From: PALSA-350 sp963834445
Lineage (GTDB): Bacteria; Acidobacteriota; Terriglobia; Terriglobales; Acidobacteriaceae
Assembly: GCA_963834445.1 (NCBI GenBank)
Contig: CAWIBU010000003.1
Coordinates: forward strand, 1,612,001 to 1,676,000
Reading direction: 5' to 3'
Length of the DNA stretch: 64,000 nt
Positions 34,868 through 44,646 of the stretch are shown here, in pieces. How positions within the stretch are numbered: the first letter of the stretch is position 1; each line of letters starts with the position of its first letter. Under the pieces are notes generated by a model. It saw only the letters and a list, made by a program, of their open reading frames with translations, was not told the DNA's origin and searched no databases. The position numbers and the translations under genes were made by a program.

Positions 34868-36042
34868 AAAATTTGCTGAGCCAGGCCTACGGCCGTTGGA
34901 TGTATCGGTGGGAGACCGCCCTGACCACCCGTGACACCAATCGCATCGTGCGTCCGGTGGAATGGGGGTTCGAGTGGCTGGAGGAATTCGCGCAAACGCA
35001 CGGATGCCGTATCGACCATGGCGGTGGCGAGCAGGCGATGCTGCAGTTGAACGAATTCATCCTGCAGCATCGCGCCGAATTTTTTGCCTACCAGGTTCCC
35101 CAGGACTTCGTGCTCGAGGACCGGCACCCCCAGTTATTTCCCACCAATGTGCGCCCTGAGACCCTGCAGCGCGATGCCCGCCTGCGCCAGCAAGCCGCCG
35201 ACGGCACCATGGCCACGGCCCAGTTTCTGCGCTTCACCTCGCCGGTGCGTACACCCTACCCGGAGAACGATCGCGTCAACGCCCGCTGGTTTCCCGCCAA
35301 GCCGGAGAAAATGGCCGGCAAGCCGAAGCAGGCCATCATCGTTATGCCGCAGTGGAATGCCGACGCCTTCAGCCACAACGCACTCTGCTCCATCTTCAAC
35401 CGCTTCGGCGTGTCGGCCCTGCGTCTGAGCAAGCCGTACCACGACATCCGCCGCCCGGCCGAACTGGAACGCGCCGATTACGCAGTCAGCGCCAATGTAG
35501 GCCGTACCATCTCCTCCTGCCGGCAGGCAGTCATCGATATTCGCTGCTGCATCGACTGGCTGCAGCAGCAGGGTTACGAACAATTTGGCATCCTCGGCAC
35601 CAGTCTCGGCTCCGCCTACGCCTTTCTCGCAGGAGCGCTCGACAGCCGGGTGCGCATCGGCGCTTTCAACCACGCGTCCATGTCCTTTGGCGACGTGGTG
35701 TGGACTGGCCAAAGCACCCGCCACATCCGCGCGGCTTTTGAGGCTATCTCCATGACCCAGCAGCGTTTGCGCGATGTCTGGGCGGCAGTGAGTCCAGCTG
35801 CCTACATGGATGAGTTTGCCGCTAACCCAAAAAAGATCCTGCTTGTCCACGCCACCTACGATTTGACCTTCCTCGAGGAGTATTCGCTCCAGGTGATCGA
35901 GAACTTCCGCCGCCGCGGCGTCGATTTTGTGTCCAAGGTCTTGCCCTGCGGCCACTACACCACGGGCGAGACCCCCTACAAGTTTATGGATGGCTGGTAC
36001 CTGGGTTCCTTTGTGTACTCGGCGTTCAAGCAGTTGGTCTAA
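34864..36042 (+). CDS. Alpha/beta hydrolase, ABHD18-like
   Basis: The 392-aa protein has a long N-terminal region, then an alpha/beta hydrolase core: strand AIIVMPQWNAD (157-167), nucleophile elbow GTSLGS with S247, acid candidate in HATYDLTF and base candidate in PCGHYTTG. The ISSCRQAVIDIRCCIDWLQQQGY block resembles the ABHD18 group. A substrate is not known. It starts with GTG at 34864, overlapping the preceding dehydrogenase stop, so the pair is translationally coupled. glyA follows after 9 bp. Confidence 0.82.
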   Translation: MKNLLSQAYGRWMYRWETALTTRDTNRIVRPVEWGFEWLEEFAQTHGCRIDHGGGEQAMLQLNEFILQHRAEFFAYQVPQDFVLEDRHPQLFPTNVRPETLQRDARLRQQAADGTMATAQFLRFTSPVRTPYPENDRVNARWFPAKPEKMAGKPKQAIIVMPQWNADAFSHNALCSIFNRFGVSALRLSKPYHDIRRPAELERADYAVSANVGRTISSCRQAVIDIRCCIDWLQQQGYEQFGILGTSLGSAYAFLAGALDSRVRIGAFNHASMSFGDVVWTGQSTRHIRAAFEAISMTQQRLRDVWAAVSPAAYMDEFAANPKKILLVHATYDLTFLEEYSLQVIENFRRRGVDFVSKVLPCGHYTTGETPYKFMDGWYLGSFVYSAFKQLV

Positions 36043-36051
36043 AATTGCAAT

Positions 36052-37335
36052 ATGTCCGACCGCATGCGCCGTCCGCTCGCCGAGGCTGATCCAGAGATCG
36101 CCGCAGCCATCGACCACGAAAATCTCCGCCAGCACGAGGGCCTGGAGATGATCGCGTCTGAAAACTTTGTCAGCCAGGCAGTGCTGGAGGCGGTCGGCTC
36201 CATATTCACCAACAAATATGCCGAGGGTTATCCCGGTAAGCGTTATTACGGCGGCTGTGAGTTTGCCGACGTCGTAGAAAATCTGGCGCGTGACCGGGCG
36301 AAACAACTCTTTGGCGCTGAGCACGCCAACGTGCAGCCCCACTCAGGTTCGCAAGCGAACGCCGCGGCCTACATGGCCGTCATCAACCCCGGCGACACCA
36401 TCCTGGGGCTTGATCTGGCGCATGGCGGTCATCTGACCCACGGTCACAAGCTCAGTTTTTCCGGCAAGCTTTATCGCACCGCCTTCTACGGCGTCGAAAA
36501 GGAAACAGAGCGTATCGACTACGACAAGCTGGAGGCCATTGCCGAGCGTGAGCAGCCGAAGCTGATCATCGGCGGAGGCAGTGCTTACCCGCGGATCATC
36601 GACTTCTCCCGCATGCGGCAGATTGCTGACAAGGTAGGCGCCTTGCTGCTGATCGACATGGCCCACTTCGCCGGCCTGGTGGCGGGCGGCGTCCATCCAT
36701 CGCCTGTGCCCCACGCGCACCTGGTCACCACCACGACTCATAAAACGCTGCGTGGTCCGCGCTCCGGCTTGATCCTGTGCCAGCAGCAATTTGCCACCGC
36801 GGTGGATCGCAGTGTCTTTCCTGGCCAGCAGGGCGGTCCGCTGGTGCACGTGATGGCTGCGAAAGCGGTGGCCTTCCGTGAAGCGCTCGATCCCAGCTTC
36901 AAGCAATACGCGCAGCAGGTCATTCTCAACGCGCAATCGTTGGCCGAGACCCTGATAGGCGAAGGCTTCCGTGTCATCTCCGGTGGCACGGACACGCATG
37001 TGATGCTGGTCGACGTCTTCTCCAAGGGCATTCTCGGCAGTGAAGCAGAATTCGCCCTGCATGAAGCCGGCATTACCGTGAACAAGAACTCCATCCCCTT
37101 CGACGTCAACCCGCCCATGAAGCCCAGCGGCATCCGCATCGGCAGCCCAGCGCTGACCACGCGCGGCATGCGCGAAACAGAAATGCGCACTATCGGCAAG
37201 TGGATCGCCCAGGCCCTCGATCAGCGCAACGACCCACAAACCCTGCGCCGTATCAAGGGCCAGGTACTGGAGCTGGTAGAGCGCTTCCCGCTCTATAGCT
37301 GGTTAAGAGCGCCGGAGCCAGTCTCAGCCCAGTGA
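36052..37335 (+). CDS. glyA: Serine hydroxymethyltransferase
   Basis: GlyA interconverts serine plus tetrahydrofolate with glycine plus 5,10-methylene-tetrahydrofolate, the main source of one-carbon units. The 427-aa protein shows MIASENFVSQAVLEAVGS, YAEGYPGKRYYGGCEFAD (split), VQPHSGSQANAAAY and the PLP-lysine motif TTTTHKTLRGPRSG. Length is normal. Shine-Dalgarno is weak (upstream AAATTGCAAT). It ends a three-gene rightward run with the dehydrogenase and hydrolase, and supplies the cofactor used by nearby MnmG. Confidence 0.97.
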   Translation: MSDRMRRPLAEADPEIAAAIDHENLRQHEGLEMIASENFVSQAVLEAVGSIFTNKYAEGYPGKRYYGGCEFADVVENLARDRAKQLFGAEHANVQPHSGSQANAAAYMAVINPGDTILGLDLAHGGHLTHGHKLSFSGKLYRTAFYGVEKETERIDYDKLEAIAEREQPKLIIGGGSAYPRIIDFSRMRQIADKVGALLLIDMAHFAGLVAGGVHPSPVPHAHLVTTTTHKTLRGPRSGLILCQQQFATAVDRSVFPGQQGGPLVHVMAAKAVAFREALDPSFKQYAQQVILNAQSLAETLIGEGFRVISGGTDTHVMLVDVFSKGILGSEAEFALHEAGITVNKNSIPFDVNPPMKPSGIRIGSPALTTRGMRETEMRTIGKWIAQALDQRNDPQTLRRIKGQVLELVERFPLYSWLRAPEPVSAQ

Positions 37336-37464
37336 GCTCATCTGCACCAAGCGGAACTCACATCTCAAAAAAGTTGCCGGAAGGTGAACACTTTTGCCTT
37401 ATGACGATGTACCGCAGCATTAGGGCTTATAGTAAGGCGACAGTTAATTTCAGGAGCATCTGAC

Positions 37465-37677
37465 ATGACACCGACTTTGACCTCCGCTGTGGTTACCGCC
37501 CTGATCAAGCACATGGAGGGCCAGACCCAATATCGGGTATTAGATTTGCTCCGGATTATGGGCGACGAGGGCTACAGCGACTCTGATATTAAGGGCGCAA
37601 TCGCCCTGCTGTTGCACGAACATCGGATGGAGCTCACCCCCGATCGGCAGTTGCGGAGCACCGCTGTCGCTGCCTAG
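37465..37677 (+). CDS. Small hypothetical protein (70 aa), helical
   Basis: The ATG has a clear CAGGAG site 8 bp upstream and lies in a 129-bp gap after glyA. The product is mostly helical: SAVVTALIKHMEGQT, YRVLDLLRIMGDEGY and DSDIKGAIALLLHEHRMEL, then a short strand-like tail DRQLRSTAV. The order helix-helix-helix-hairpin resembles a minimal winged helix, though no recognition-helix signature can be named. No signal or membrane segment is present. I do not recognise a family. Confidence 0.7.
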   Translation: MTPTLTSAVVTALIKHMEGQTQYRVLDLLRIMGDEGYSDSDIKGAIALLLHEHRMELTPDRQLRSTAVAA

Positions 37678-37680
37678 CAA

Positions 37681-39008
37681 ATGTGGATCTCTGATTCATT
37701 CTTCAGGAATCAACGGCGGCACGAACAGCAAGCAAAACTTACTGGAGACGATCGCACGCCGTCCCAGAGGGATCGTGATCGTCTCTTATACTCATCCGCT
37801 CTCAGAAGGTTGGCCGAAGTCACGCAAGTCGTTTCAGCTGACAGCGGCTACGTCTTTCATAATCGGCTGACCCACTCTCTGCAGGTTGCCCAGGTCGGTC
37901 GTCGACTCTGCCGAAAAGCTCCTCAAGCAAATTCCTGAAATTACCCGGGACCTGGGCTTTGACGGCCTGGATCCGGACGTCGTCGAGGCCGCATGTCTGG
38001 CTCATGACCTCGGCCATCCCCCCTTTGGCCACATCGCTGAAAAAGAACTGAATAAGCTGACCGAGGCGCATGGCGGATTCGAGGGAAATGCACAAAGCTT
38101 CCGGATTCTGACGAGGCTAGCCTTTCGTTCGGCGGATTACCGGGGGCTGGATCTGACGCGCGCAACTCTGGCTGCCGTTTTGAAGTACCCATGGCTCAGA
38201 GGGAAAAATCCCCAAAATCCAAATAAGTTTGGCGCGTATGAATCAGAGACAAATGACTTCGAGTTCGCGCGAGAACGCTACACCAACAGCCACGTGCAAA
38301 CGATAGAAGCATCTCTTATGGATTGGGCGGACAACATAACAGTACTCGATCCACGATCTGGAGGATTTCTATCGGGCGGGAAGAATGCCGTTGCATTTGC
38401 TTGGCGGTCGAGACCCGAGCGAGCGCCAGCATTTTTCCGCCGACGTCTTTGAGCGACGTTGGGCATCTAATCCTGAAGTGGGCAAAACGACGGCGCGACT
38501 TAGAAAGAGGCCTTTACCGACACGCTTGTCTCGACGTTCCCGGCGATGCGGGCCTACAGCGGCTCCGAAGCGCAAAGGGTTGGCCTTCGCAATTTCCACA
38601 GGCACCTTGATAGGGCGCTATATCAATGGTGTGGATCTCCTTCAGGATGGCGGTCGACTGCAGACCCAAATCAGGCCCGAGTACAAGGATGAGGTGTTTA
38701 TGCTGAAAGAGCTAACCTGGTCCTATGTGATTGAAGCTCCGTCGCTGGCCACTCAACAGTGGGGACTCAAACAGAAGATCCGTCGAATATTTGAGGTTTA
38801 TACCGAGGCTGCGGCTTCCTCCAAGGAATGGAAAATCTTCCCCGTCTACTATCAGGAACGCTTGAACGAAGCGGGAGGAGACACCGGTGAGCTCGTTCGT
38901 GTGTGTGTCGATCTGATTGCAAGCATGACCGAGAACCAGGTCCACAAGATTTTCGGGCGACTGACCGGCTCATCCAGCGGCACCAGTTTGGACGATCCTC
39001 TGCAGTAG
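37681..39008 (+). pseudogene. dgt: dGTP triphosphohydrolase-like gene with four single-base frameshifts
   Basis: Joined frames encode an HD-domain dNTP triphosphohydrolase. The pieces are RDRLLYSSALRRLAEVTQVV and HNRLTHSLQVAQVGRRL in frame 1; EKLLKQIPEITRDLGF, AHDLGHPPFGH and SLMDWADNI in frame 2; DLEDFYRAGRMPLHLL in frame 3; KEAFTDTLVSTFPAMRAYSG back in frame 2; and TLIGRYINGV onward in frame 3. Shifts map near 37909 (+1), 38342 (+1), 38500 (-1) and 38599 (+1). The HD metal ligands (H, HD, D) are all present, and no in-frame stop occurs between shifts. As written no full enzyme can be made; the gene is freshly decayed or the sequence contains errors. Confidence 0.85.
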
Positions 39009-39147
39009 TTATTGCTACGTCACGGACCTTTCTCCCTCGGGAGGGGTGGCTAGCTCAAGCCCGTTGTCTTAATTGCTGTGGCGATCCAAGGGAGATATTG
39101 CAATCGGCAGGCCAGCTATCCGACCTGCTGTTCTCCCCTCAGCCGCC

Positions 39148-39621
39148 CTATTTCGGTCCCCTGCCTTTTGCTTCGATGCTGCGGCGCGTCACCAGCGAGG
39201 AGAGAACCAACGAAGTTGTGGTCGCAACATAGGGAGTGAGCCGATCGATGGTTTTCTCCAGCTCCTCCACCGATCCGGCAATTACTTTCATGATAAATGA
39301 ATTTGAGCCGGTCACGCGGTGGCACTCGAGTATCTCAGGAATGCTCCTGGCCAACTTGTTCATGCGTGGCAAAAAGTCTCCCACTACATCAACCGCGATA
39401 AAGGCAACGATGGGATAACCCATCGCAGAGAGCTTTACCTCCGCGTGATAGCCCGCGATGACACCAAGGTCTTCCAGGCGGCGCACTCGATCCATAACCG
39501 CCGGCGTCGAAAGTCCGACCCGCTTCCCAAGTTCCGTGAATGGAATTCTTCCATTCTCCTGCAGCTCCACCAGGATCTTTCTTCCGATCAGGTCCAGATG
39601 CTTACCGATGTCTTCCATCAT
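39148..39621 (-). CDS. Lrp/AsnC family transcriptional regulator
   Basis: The 157-aa protein has an N-terminal winged helix-turn-helix (about 8-60; LDLIGRKILVELQENGR and FTELGKRVGLSTPAVMDRVRRLED) and a C-terminal RAM ligand-binding domain (about 70-145; AFIAVDVVGD, CHRVTGSNSFIMKV). Such proteins form dimers or octamers that sense amino acids. It diverges across 196 bp from the beta-eliminating lyase gene, which makes that gene its likely target, with an amino acid substrate as possible effector. Confidence 0.94.
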   Translation of the reverse strand: MMEDIGKHLDLIGRKILVELQENGRIPFTELGKRVGLSTPAVMDRVRRLEDLGVIAGYHAEVKLSAMGYPIVAFIAVDVVGDFLPRMNKLARSIPEILECHRVTGSNSFIMKVIAGSVEELEKTIDRLTPYVATTTSLVLSSLVTRRSIEAKGRGPK

Positions 39622-39715
39622 GTCTCTCCATGCAGGTGTTTTGAAACGTTGATTACGCGTTCATCCATTAACTCAAAGGCATATTAAGCGAGAATCGGGC
39701 AATACCACGAAATAT

Positions 39716-39739
39716 AAGGAAAGATATTAGAATTTCCTT
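39716..39739. promoter_or_regulatory. Candidate Lrp-type operator between regulator and lyase
   Basis: An interrupted inverted repeat, aaggaaa (39716-39722) and ttteett-like partner tttcctt (39733-39739), surrounds an AT-rich 10-base centre. It lies in the divergent gap, about 78 bp before the lyase start and 95 bp before the lrp start. Lrp-family sites are usually degenerate AT-rich dyads, which it fits; the assignment is inference. Confidence 0.35.
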
Positions 39740-39817
39740 AATCTCGTTCTTCTCTGCCTGAGCAACCTGCGGCATAGTTACACCAGTAGGGTCACTCACA
39801 CAGGAGTCGCGCCGCGA

Positions 39818-41206
39818 ATGATGGAACCGTATCGCGTACGGATGGTCGAACCCATTCGCCAAACTACGCGAGCACAGCGAGGGATGCTGCTGATGAATGC
39901 CGATCTCAATCTGTACCAGATCGACGCCGATTCCGTGAGCGTCGATCTGTTGACAGATAGCGGGACCGGCGCGGTGAGCGGCAATCAAATGGCTGCCATG
40001 ATGCGTGGCGATGAATCCTACGCAGGCAGCGCAAGCTATCGTCACTTCGCGTCCGTCATTCGCGAGGTATTTGGCTTCGAAGAAATCATTCCGACGCATC
40101 AGGGTAGAGCTGCAGAGCGGCTGTTGATCGAGTGCCTGGCCGGTCCCGGCTCGGTCGTTCCTTCCAACACGCACTTCGAGACCACGCGTGCCAATTGCCT
40201 CGACTTCGGAGTGGAACCATGGGATCTGCCGACCCATAGCTTTTGGAATTTCGAAGAGCCCTGTGACTTCAAGGGCAACATCGACTGTCGGGAACTCGAA
40301 AATCTATTGAGCAGTCCCGAGGGGGCCCGCGTTCCGCTGGTCCTGCTCACCGTCACCAATAACCTCTGCGGAGACCAACCGGTCTCGATGGCAAACATCC
40401 GCCAGACGCGTGAGATCGCTGCACGCTACAACAAGCCGCTCTATCTGGACGCGTGCCGTTTCGCGCAGAATGCATGGTTCATTCAGGCTGGGGAGCCTGG
40501 CTACCAGGAACGATCGATCAGGAGTATCGTGCGCGAGATGTTTTCCTACGCAGACGGTTGCTTCTTATCCGCCAAGAAAGACGCGCTTGCGCAGATAGGC
40601 GGATTTCTGGCAACTCGTTCGCCGGAACTTGCTTCCGCGGCCAGAGAGCGATTGGTGTTGAGGGAAGGTTTCATTACTTATGGCGGGATGACGGGACGCG
40701 ATATGGAGATGATCGCCGTTGGCTTGATGGAAGGCCTTGACGACGACTACCTGCGCTATCGCATGCAGACCACGCAGCATCTCTTCGACGGCCTGCGGCA
40801 GCGATCGATACCGGTGCTGTGCCCCGCGGGAGGCCACGCCGTTTACGTGGACGCAACCCGCTTGCTGGCACATCTTGGCCCGGACGAAAACCCCGGGCAA
40901 GCCCTGGCCGTCGAACTCTATGAGGAGAGTGGTATCCGTTCCACGCGCATCGTGTTAACTCCATCGCGCGGACCGGCCCGCTTTCGGCATATGGAGTTAC
41001 TGCGTCTCGCGATTCCCAGCCGCGTGTACTCTGCGCGTCATCTCGATTTTGTTGTGGACTCCCTGGTATCGATCGCCAATCGCGCGGCGTCGGTATGTGG
41101 AGTGCATCTTGTCTCCGCACCTCGTCTCCTGGGCGGATTCTTAGCAAAGTACAAGCGGGCTCCTGTTGCCGAAGTATTTGCCGGGCAACAAAGACAAGAA
41201 GCGTAG
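39818..41206 (+). CDS. PLP-dependent beta-eliminating lyase, tryptophanase / tyrosine phenol-lyase family
   Basis: The 462-aa enzyme follows tryptophanase along its full length: SYAGSASYRHF, PTHQGRAAE, DACRFAQNAWFI, the PLP lysine K254 in LSAKKDALAQIGG, and GFITYGGMTGRDMEMIA. These enzymes split amino acids into pyruvate, ammonia and a leaving group. Two specificity sites differ from both known activities: E121 in HFETTR (Asp in tryptophanase, Thr in tyrosine phenol-lyase) and Gly in LLGGFLAKY (His and Phe). Ile378 at the TPL Arg position agrees with tryptophanase. So the substrate is uncertain. CAGGAG lies 11 bp before the first ATG. A divergent Lrp regulator and a downstream TonB receptor suggest amino-acid or peptide catabolism. 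Confidence 0.88.
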   Translation: MMEPYRVRMVEPIRQTTRAQRGMLLMNADLNLYQIDADSVSVDLLTDSGTGAVSGNQMAAMMRGDESYAGSASYRHFASVIREVFGFEEIIPTHQGRAAERLLIECLAGPGSVVPSNTHFETTRANCLDFGVEPWDLPTHSFWNFEEPCDFKGNIDCRELENLLSSPEGARVPLVLLTVTNNLCGDQPVSMANIRQTREIAARYNKPLYLDACRFAQNAWFIQAGEPGYQERSIRSIVREMFSYADGCFLSAKKDALAQIGGFLATRSPELASAARERLVLREGFITYGGMTGRDMEMIAVGLMEGLDDDYLRYRMQTTQHLFDGLRQRSIPVLCPAGGHAVYVDATRLLAHLGPDENPGQALAVELYEESGIRSTRIVLTPSRGPARFRHMELLRLAIPSRVYSARHLDFVVDSLVSIANRAASVCGVHLVSAPRLLGGFLAKYKRAPVAEVFAGQQRQEA

Positions 41207-41354
41207 TAACGATCCAGCTCTCGGGCCACTCGGTCGCCAAATTCAATAAGGGCCTTCATTCGCAATTTTTCGTTCTTAGTCCTTCCCCGCTTCGACGCGA
41301 TCGTTTTCGCGCCCGCGGGCGAGGCACAAACCTACTCATCTAAGGGAGGAAACG

Positions 41355-44300
41355 ATGGTGCATATCCAGTTCTCGAAACTGCCGCTCTATCTTGGCGTTG
41401 CCGTTGCATTGTTATTTTGCTCCGGCATGCCGACATCTCTCCGTGCGCAGGTCGCCGGGGGCACGATCCAGGGAGTCATTTCCGATCCTTCTGGCGCTGC
41501 GGTCCCAGGGGCGCAAGCATCCGTCACCGAAATCGCCACCGGCATCGTCCACTCGGTGACGACCAATTCCGCGGGCTTCTACACCGTTCCTGATCTTCAC
41601 CCCTCGCTCTACTCGCTGGTCGTAACCGCATCCGGCTTCTCGCGTGCGGTCGCGAACAATCTGATCCTCACCGTCGGGGCAAACCTTACGGCGAACCTCA
41701 CTCTCAAAGTGGGAGGCACGACCGAAGAGGTAAACGTCGGCGCAGCGGCTGCTGAGATTGACCTCACCACCTCCTCCATTAGCGAAGTAGTCGACAGCCT
41801 TACCATGCGGCAGCTTCCTTTGAATGGTCGCGACTGGTCGCAGCTGATTACCCTGCAGCCGGGCGCAAACGCAGTGCGTAATCAGTCGACCATCGGCAGT
41901 GCCGGTACCTCAGATGTAAACCGTGTGCTCCGCGGCTTCGGCAACCAGATGAGTATCTCGGGAACGCGGCCGCAACAGAATAATTACCGCCTCGACGGAG
42001 TCAGTTTCAATGACTACACCAACGGAGCGCCGGGTGGCGTGCTGGGCACCATCACCGGCGTGGATGCAGTACAGGAGTTTTCTGTCATCACGACCAACTA
42101 CTCCGCGGAGTACGGCAAGACCTCGGGTGGTGTGATCAATGCGATCACCCGGTCGGGTAGCAATACCTTCCATGGCAGCGCGTATGAGTTCATCCGTAAT
42201 AGCGCCCTCGACGCAAGAAACTACTTCGACGGCCCCACAATCGCGCCTTTCCGCCGTAACCAGTTTGGCGCATCCGTTGGCGGACCAATCATTCACGACA
42301 AGACCTTCTTCTTCTTCAATTACGAAGGCCTCAGGCAGGCGCTGGGCGTCTCACAGGTGGATCGGGTTCCCTCGGCTGCCGCGCGCATCGGGCAACTTTC
42401 CACCGGTAATATCACCGTGGATCCTGCCGTCAATCCCTTTCTCCAGTTCTGGCCGCTGCCCAATGCCGGTTTAGATCCCTCAGGCGACGTTGGTAACTAT
42501 CGGGTGGCGACCAACCAGATCGGCAACGAGAATTTTTACACCGGCAAGATCGATCACCACTTCTCTGACAAGGATGCGTTGTCAGGTACATTTCTTTACG
42601 ACACCACCGACCTCACGGAACCGGATTCGTTAAACAACCTGCATTTCGTCAATCAGGATGCGCGCACCTTCGCCAGCATCGAAGAGACGCATACCTTCAG
42701 CCCTGCCCTCCTCAACACGCTGCGATTCGGATTTAGCCGCAATCACGCCATTTCAAATACCGCGGATCCCATCAATCCTCTGGCCGGCGATAATGCCCTG
42801 GGCTCGGTGCCCGGCCGCCCCGCACCATTTCTGATCATCCCGACGTGGAGCAACTTCTATGGCGGCGTGGGCGGTTTTCCAAACTTCGTTATTGGCTGGA
42901 ATTCTTTCCAGTTCTATGACGATGCCTTTCTTACTCACGGCAACCACACTTACAAATTTGGGTTTGCGGTGGAACGCATGCAGTCGAATAACTTCATGCG
43001 CTTCACCGAAAACGGACGCTTTGTCTACGCCAGCGTGCAGGATTTCCTGACCAACAATCCTCTCGTCTATGGGGTTCAGTTGCCCAGTGGAGAGAGCGAG
43101 CGTGGCATCCGCCAGTCTCTCTTCGGCGGCTACGCGCAAGATGACTGGCGGATCCTGCATAACCTGACCCTGAACTACGGTCTACGCTATGAGATGGTCA
43201 CCGTACCGACGGAAGTGCACGGGCGGCTGGCGACTCTTCGTAACATGACGGACGCTCAAATTCACATCGGCAATCCCTATTTCAACAACCCGACCCTTAA
43301 GGATTTTTCCCCCCGTGTCGGCTTCTCCTGGGATCCCTATGGAAACGGCAAGACCGCGGTCCGCGCCGGCTTCGGTCTCTACGATGTCTTACCTCTGCCT
43401 TACCTTTATCTGATCAGCTCCGCAGGTTCGGCGCCCTTCACCGTTGCGCCCACTCTGGTCCATCCCGGCGCGGGAACCTTTCCCACCGGAGCTTATAACC
43501 TGGCAGTCGCCGCCGTTGCCTCGGGTCCACTCGTCAGCGAACGAGTCTCTTATTTCGACCCCCACCCGCCCCGCAGCTTTACCTACAACTGGAACCTGAC
43601 CGTGCAACAGGAGCTCTCGAAGAACGCGGTCCTTACCATGGCCTATGTAGGGTCGCGCGGCGTGCACCTGCCCTACCACACCGACGATGCCAATATCGTG
43701 CTGCCCACAAGCACGCCTGCGGGCTACATCTGGCCTTCGGGAGATAACTATCAGAGCGGCACGGTGCTGAATCCCAACGTTGGCGACATCAACCGTACCG
43801 CGTATGACGCTGATTCCTACTACCACAGTCTCCAGGTTGGGTTTGAGCAACGCTTGACGCACGGGCTGCAAATGCGCGGATCCTATACTTGGCAGCGCAG
43901 CATTGATACCGGGTCTTCGTCCATCGCCGGCGACCAATTTGCCAATTCCCCCTCGAGTCTCCCGCTGTGGTTCGATCCCAGAACCAGGCGTGGCCTCTCC
44001 GACTTCAACCTGAGCCAGGACGGAGTCATCAGCATCCTCTATGACACTCCCGAGATGAAGCAGGGACCGGCGGCCCTCCGCTGGTCGGCGAACGGCTGGC
44101 AGGCTGGAACCATCTATCAAGCAGCCAGCGGCGCGCCTTTCTCCGTTCTGATCGCCGGCGACCCGTTAGGCATGAACAGCACGGATCCATGGGATTATCC
44201 AGACCGTGTCAAGAATCCAGGGTGTAACTCGCTGGTGAATCCTGGCCAGCCAAACAATTACATCAAATTGCAATGCTTCTCTGCGCCGGTGCAGACGGTT

Positions 44301-44612
44301 CAGACTTCGAATGGGCCGCAGCAGCAGATCATCCGGCTAGGAAACGGAGGCCGCAATGAACTCTCCGGTCCTGGCCTCTCAAACCTCGACTTCTCTCTCG
44401 TGAAAAACTCCAAGCTCCCGGGCGTCGAAAGTGGCAGCGTGCAGTTTCGCGCCGAGTTCTTCAACATTCTCAACAAGAGCAACTTCGCCTCACCGCTCGA
44501 CAACAATACGATCTTCAATCAGGACGGCTCGCCGGCTGACGGCGCAGGCGTTGTTGACCAAACCCAGACCACCTCGCGACAAATACAATTCGGCCTGAAG
44601 ATTCTATTTTGA
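41355..44612 (+). CDS. Oar-like TonB-dependent receptor with carboxypeptidase-regulatory domain
   Basis: The 1085-aa outer-membrane protein has a signal peptide (cleaved near SLRAQ), an N-terminal carboxypeptidase-regulatory-like domain (about 35-120; GTIQGVISDPSGAAVPGA, NSAGFYTVPDLHPSLYSL), a plug domain (about 125-250; QLPLNGRDWSQLITLQPG, NYRLDGVSFNDY, EFSVITTNYSAEYG) and a large beta barrel ending in RQIQFGLKILF with terminal Phe. Acidobacteriota carry many of these receptors, thought to import oligosaccharides, peptides or other large nutrients with TonB energy. Shine-Dalgarno GGGAGGA precedes the ATG. The lyase gene ends 148 bp upstream; a small secreted protein follows after 34 bp. Confidence 0.93.
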   Translation: MVHIQFSKLPLYLGVAVALLFCSGMPTSLRAQVAGGTIQGVISDPSGAAVPGAQASVTEIATGIVHSVTTNSAGFYTVPDLHPSLYSLVVTASGFSRAVANNLILTVGANLTANLTLKVGGTTEEVNVGAAAAEIDLTTSSISEVVDSLTMRQLPLNGRDWSQLITLQPGANAVRNQSTIGSAGTSDVNRVLRGFGNQMSISGTRPQQNNYRLDGVSFNDYTNGAPGGVLGTITGVDAVQEFSVITTNYSAEYGKTSGGVINAITRSGSNTFHGSAYEFIRNSALDARNYFDGPTIAPFRRNQFGASVGGPIIHDKTFFFFNYEGLRQALGVSQVDRVPSAAARIGQLSTGNITVDPAVNPFLQFWPLPNAGLDPSGDVGNYRVATNQIGNENFYTGKIDHHFSDKDALSGTFLYDTTDLTEPDSLNNLHFVNQDARTFASIEETHTFSPALLNTLRFGFSRNHAISNTADPINPLAGDNALGSVPGRPAPFLIIPTWSNFYGGVGGFPNFVIGWNSFQFYDDAFLTHGNHTYKFGFAVERMQSNNFMRFTENGRFVYASVQDFLTNNPLVYGVQLPSGESERGIRQSLFGGYAQDDWRILHNLTLNYGLRYEMVTVPTEVHGRLATLRNMTDAQIHIGNPYFNNPTLKDFSPRVGFSWDPYGNGKTAVRAGFGLYDVLPLPYLYLISSAGSAPFTVAPTLVHPGAGTFPTGAYNLAVAAVASGPLVSERVSYFDPHPPRSFTYNWNLTVQQELSKNAVLTMAYVGSRGVHLPYHTDDANIVLPTSTPAGYIWPSGDNYQSGTVLNPNVGDINRTAYDADSYYHSLQVGFEQRLTHGLQMRGSYTWQRSIDTGSSSIAGDQFANSPSSLPLWFDPRTRRGLSDFNLSQDGVISILYDTPEMKQGPAALRWSANGWQAGTIYQAASGAPFSVLIAGDPLGMNSTDPWDYPDRVKNPGCNSLVNPGQPNNYIKLQCFSAPVQTVQTSNGPQQQIIRLGNGGRNELSGPGLSNLDFSLVKNSKLPGVESGSVQFRAEFFNILNKSNFASPLDNNTIFNQDGSPADGAGVVDQTQTTSRQIQFGLKILF

Positions 44613-44646
44613 TGCAAACGATGCTTCGACTAAGGAGAACTGCGAT

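Noticed and set aside
35134..36342. A 402-codon minus-strand frame across the hydrolase and glyA
   Set aside because: It covers two unrelated real genes on the opposite strand and shows no family features.
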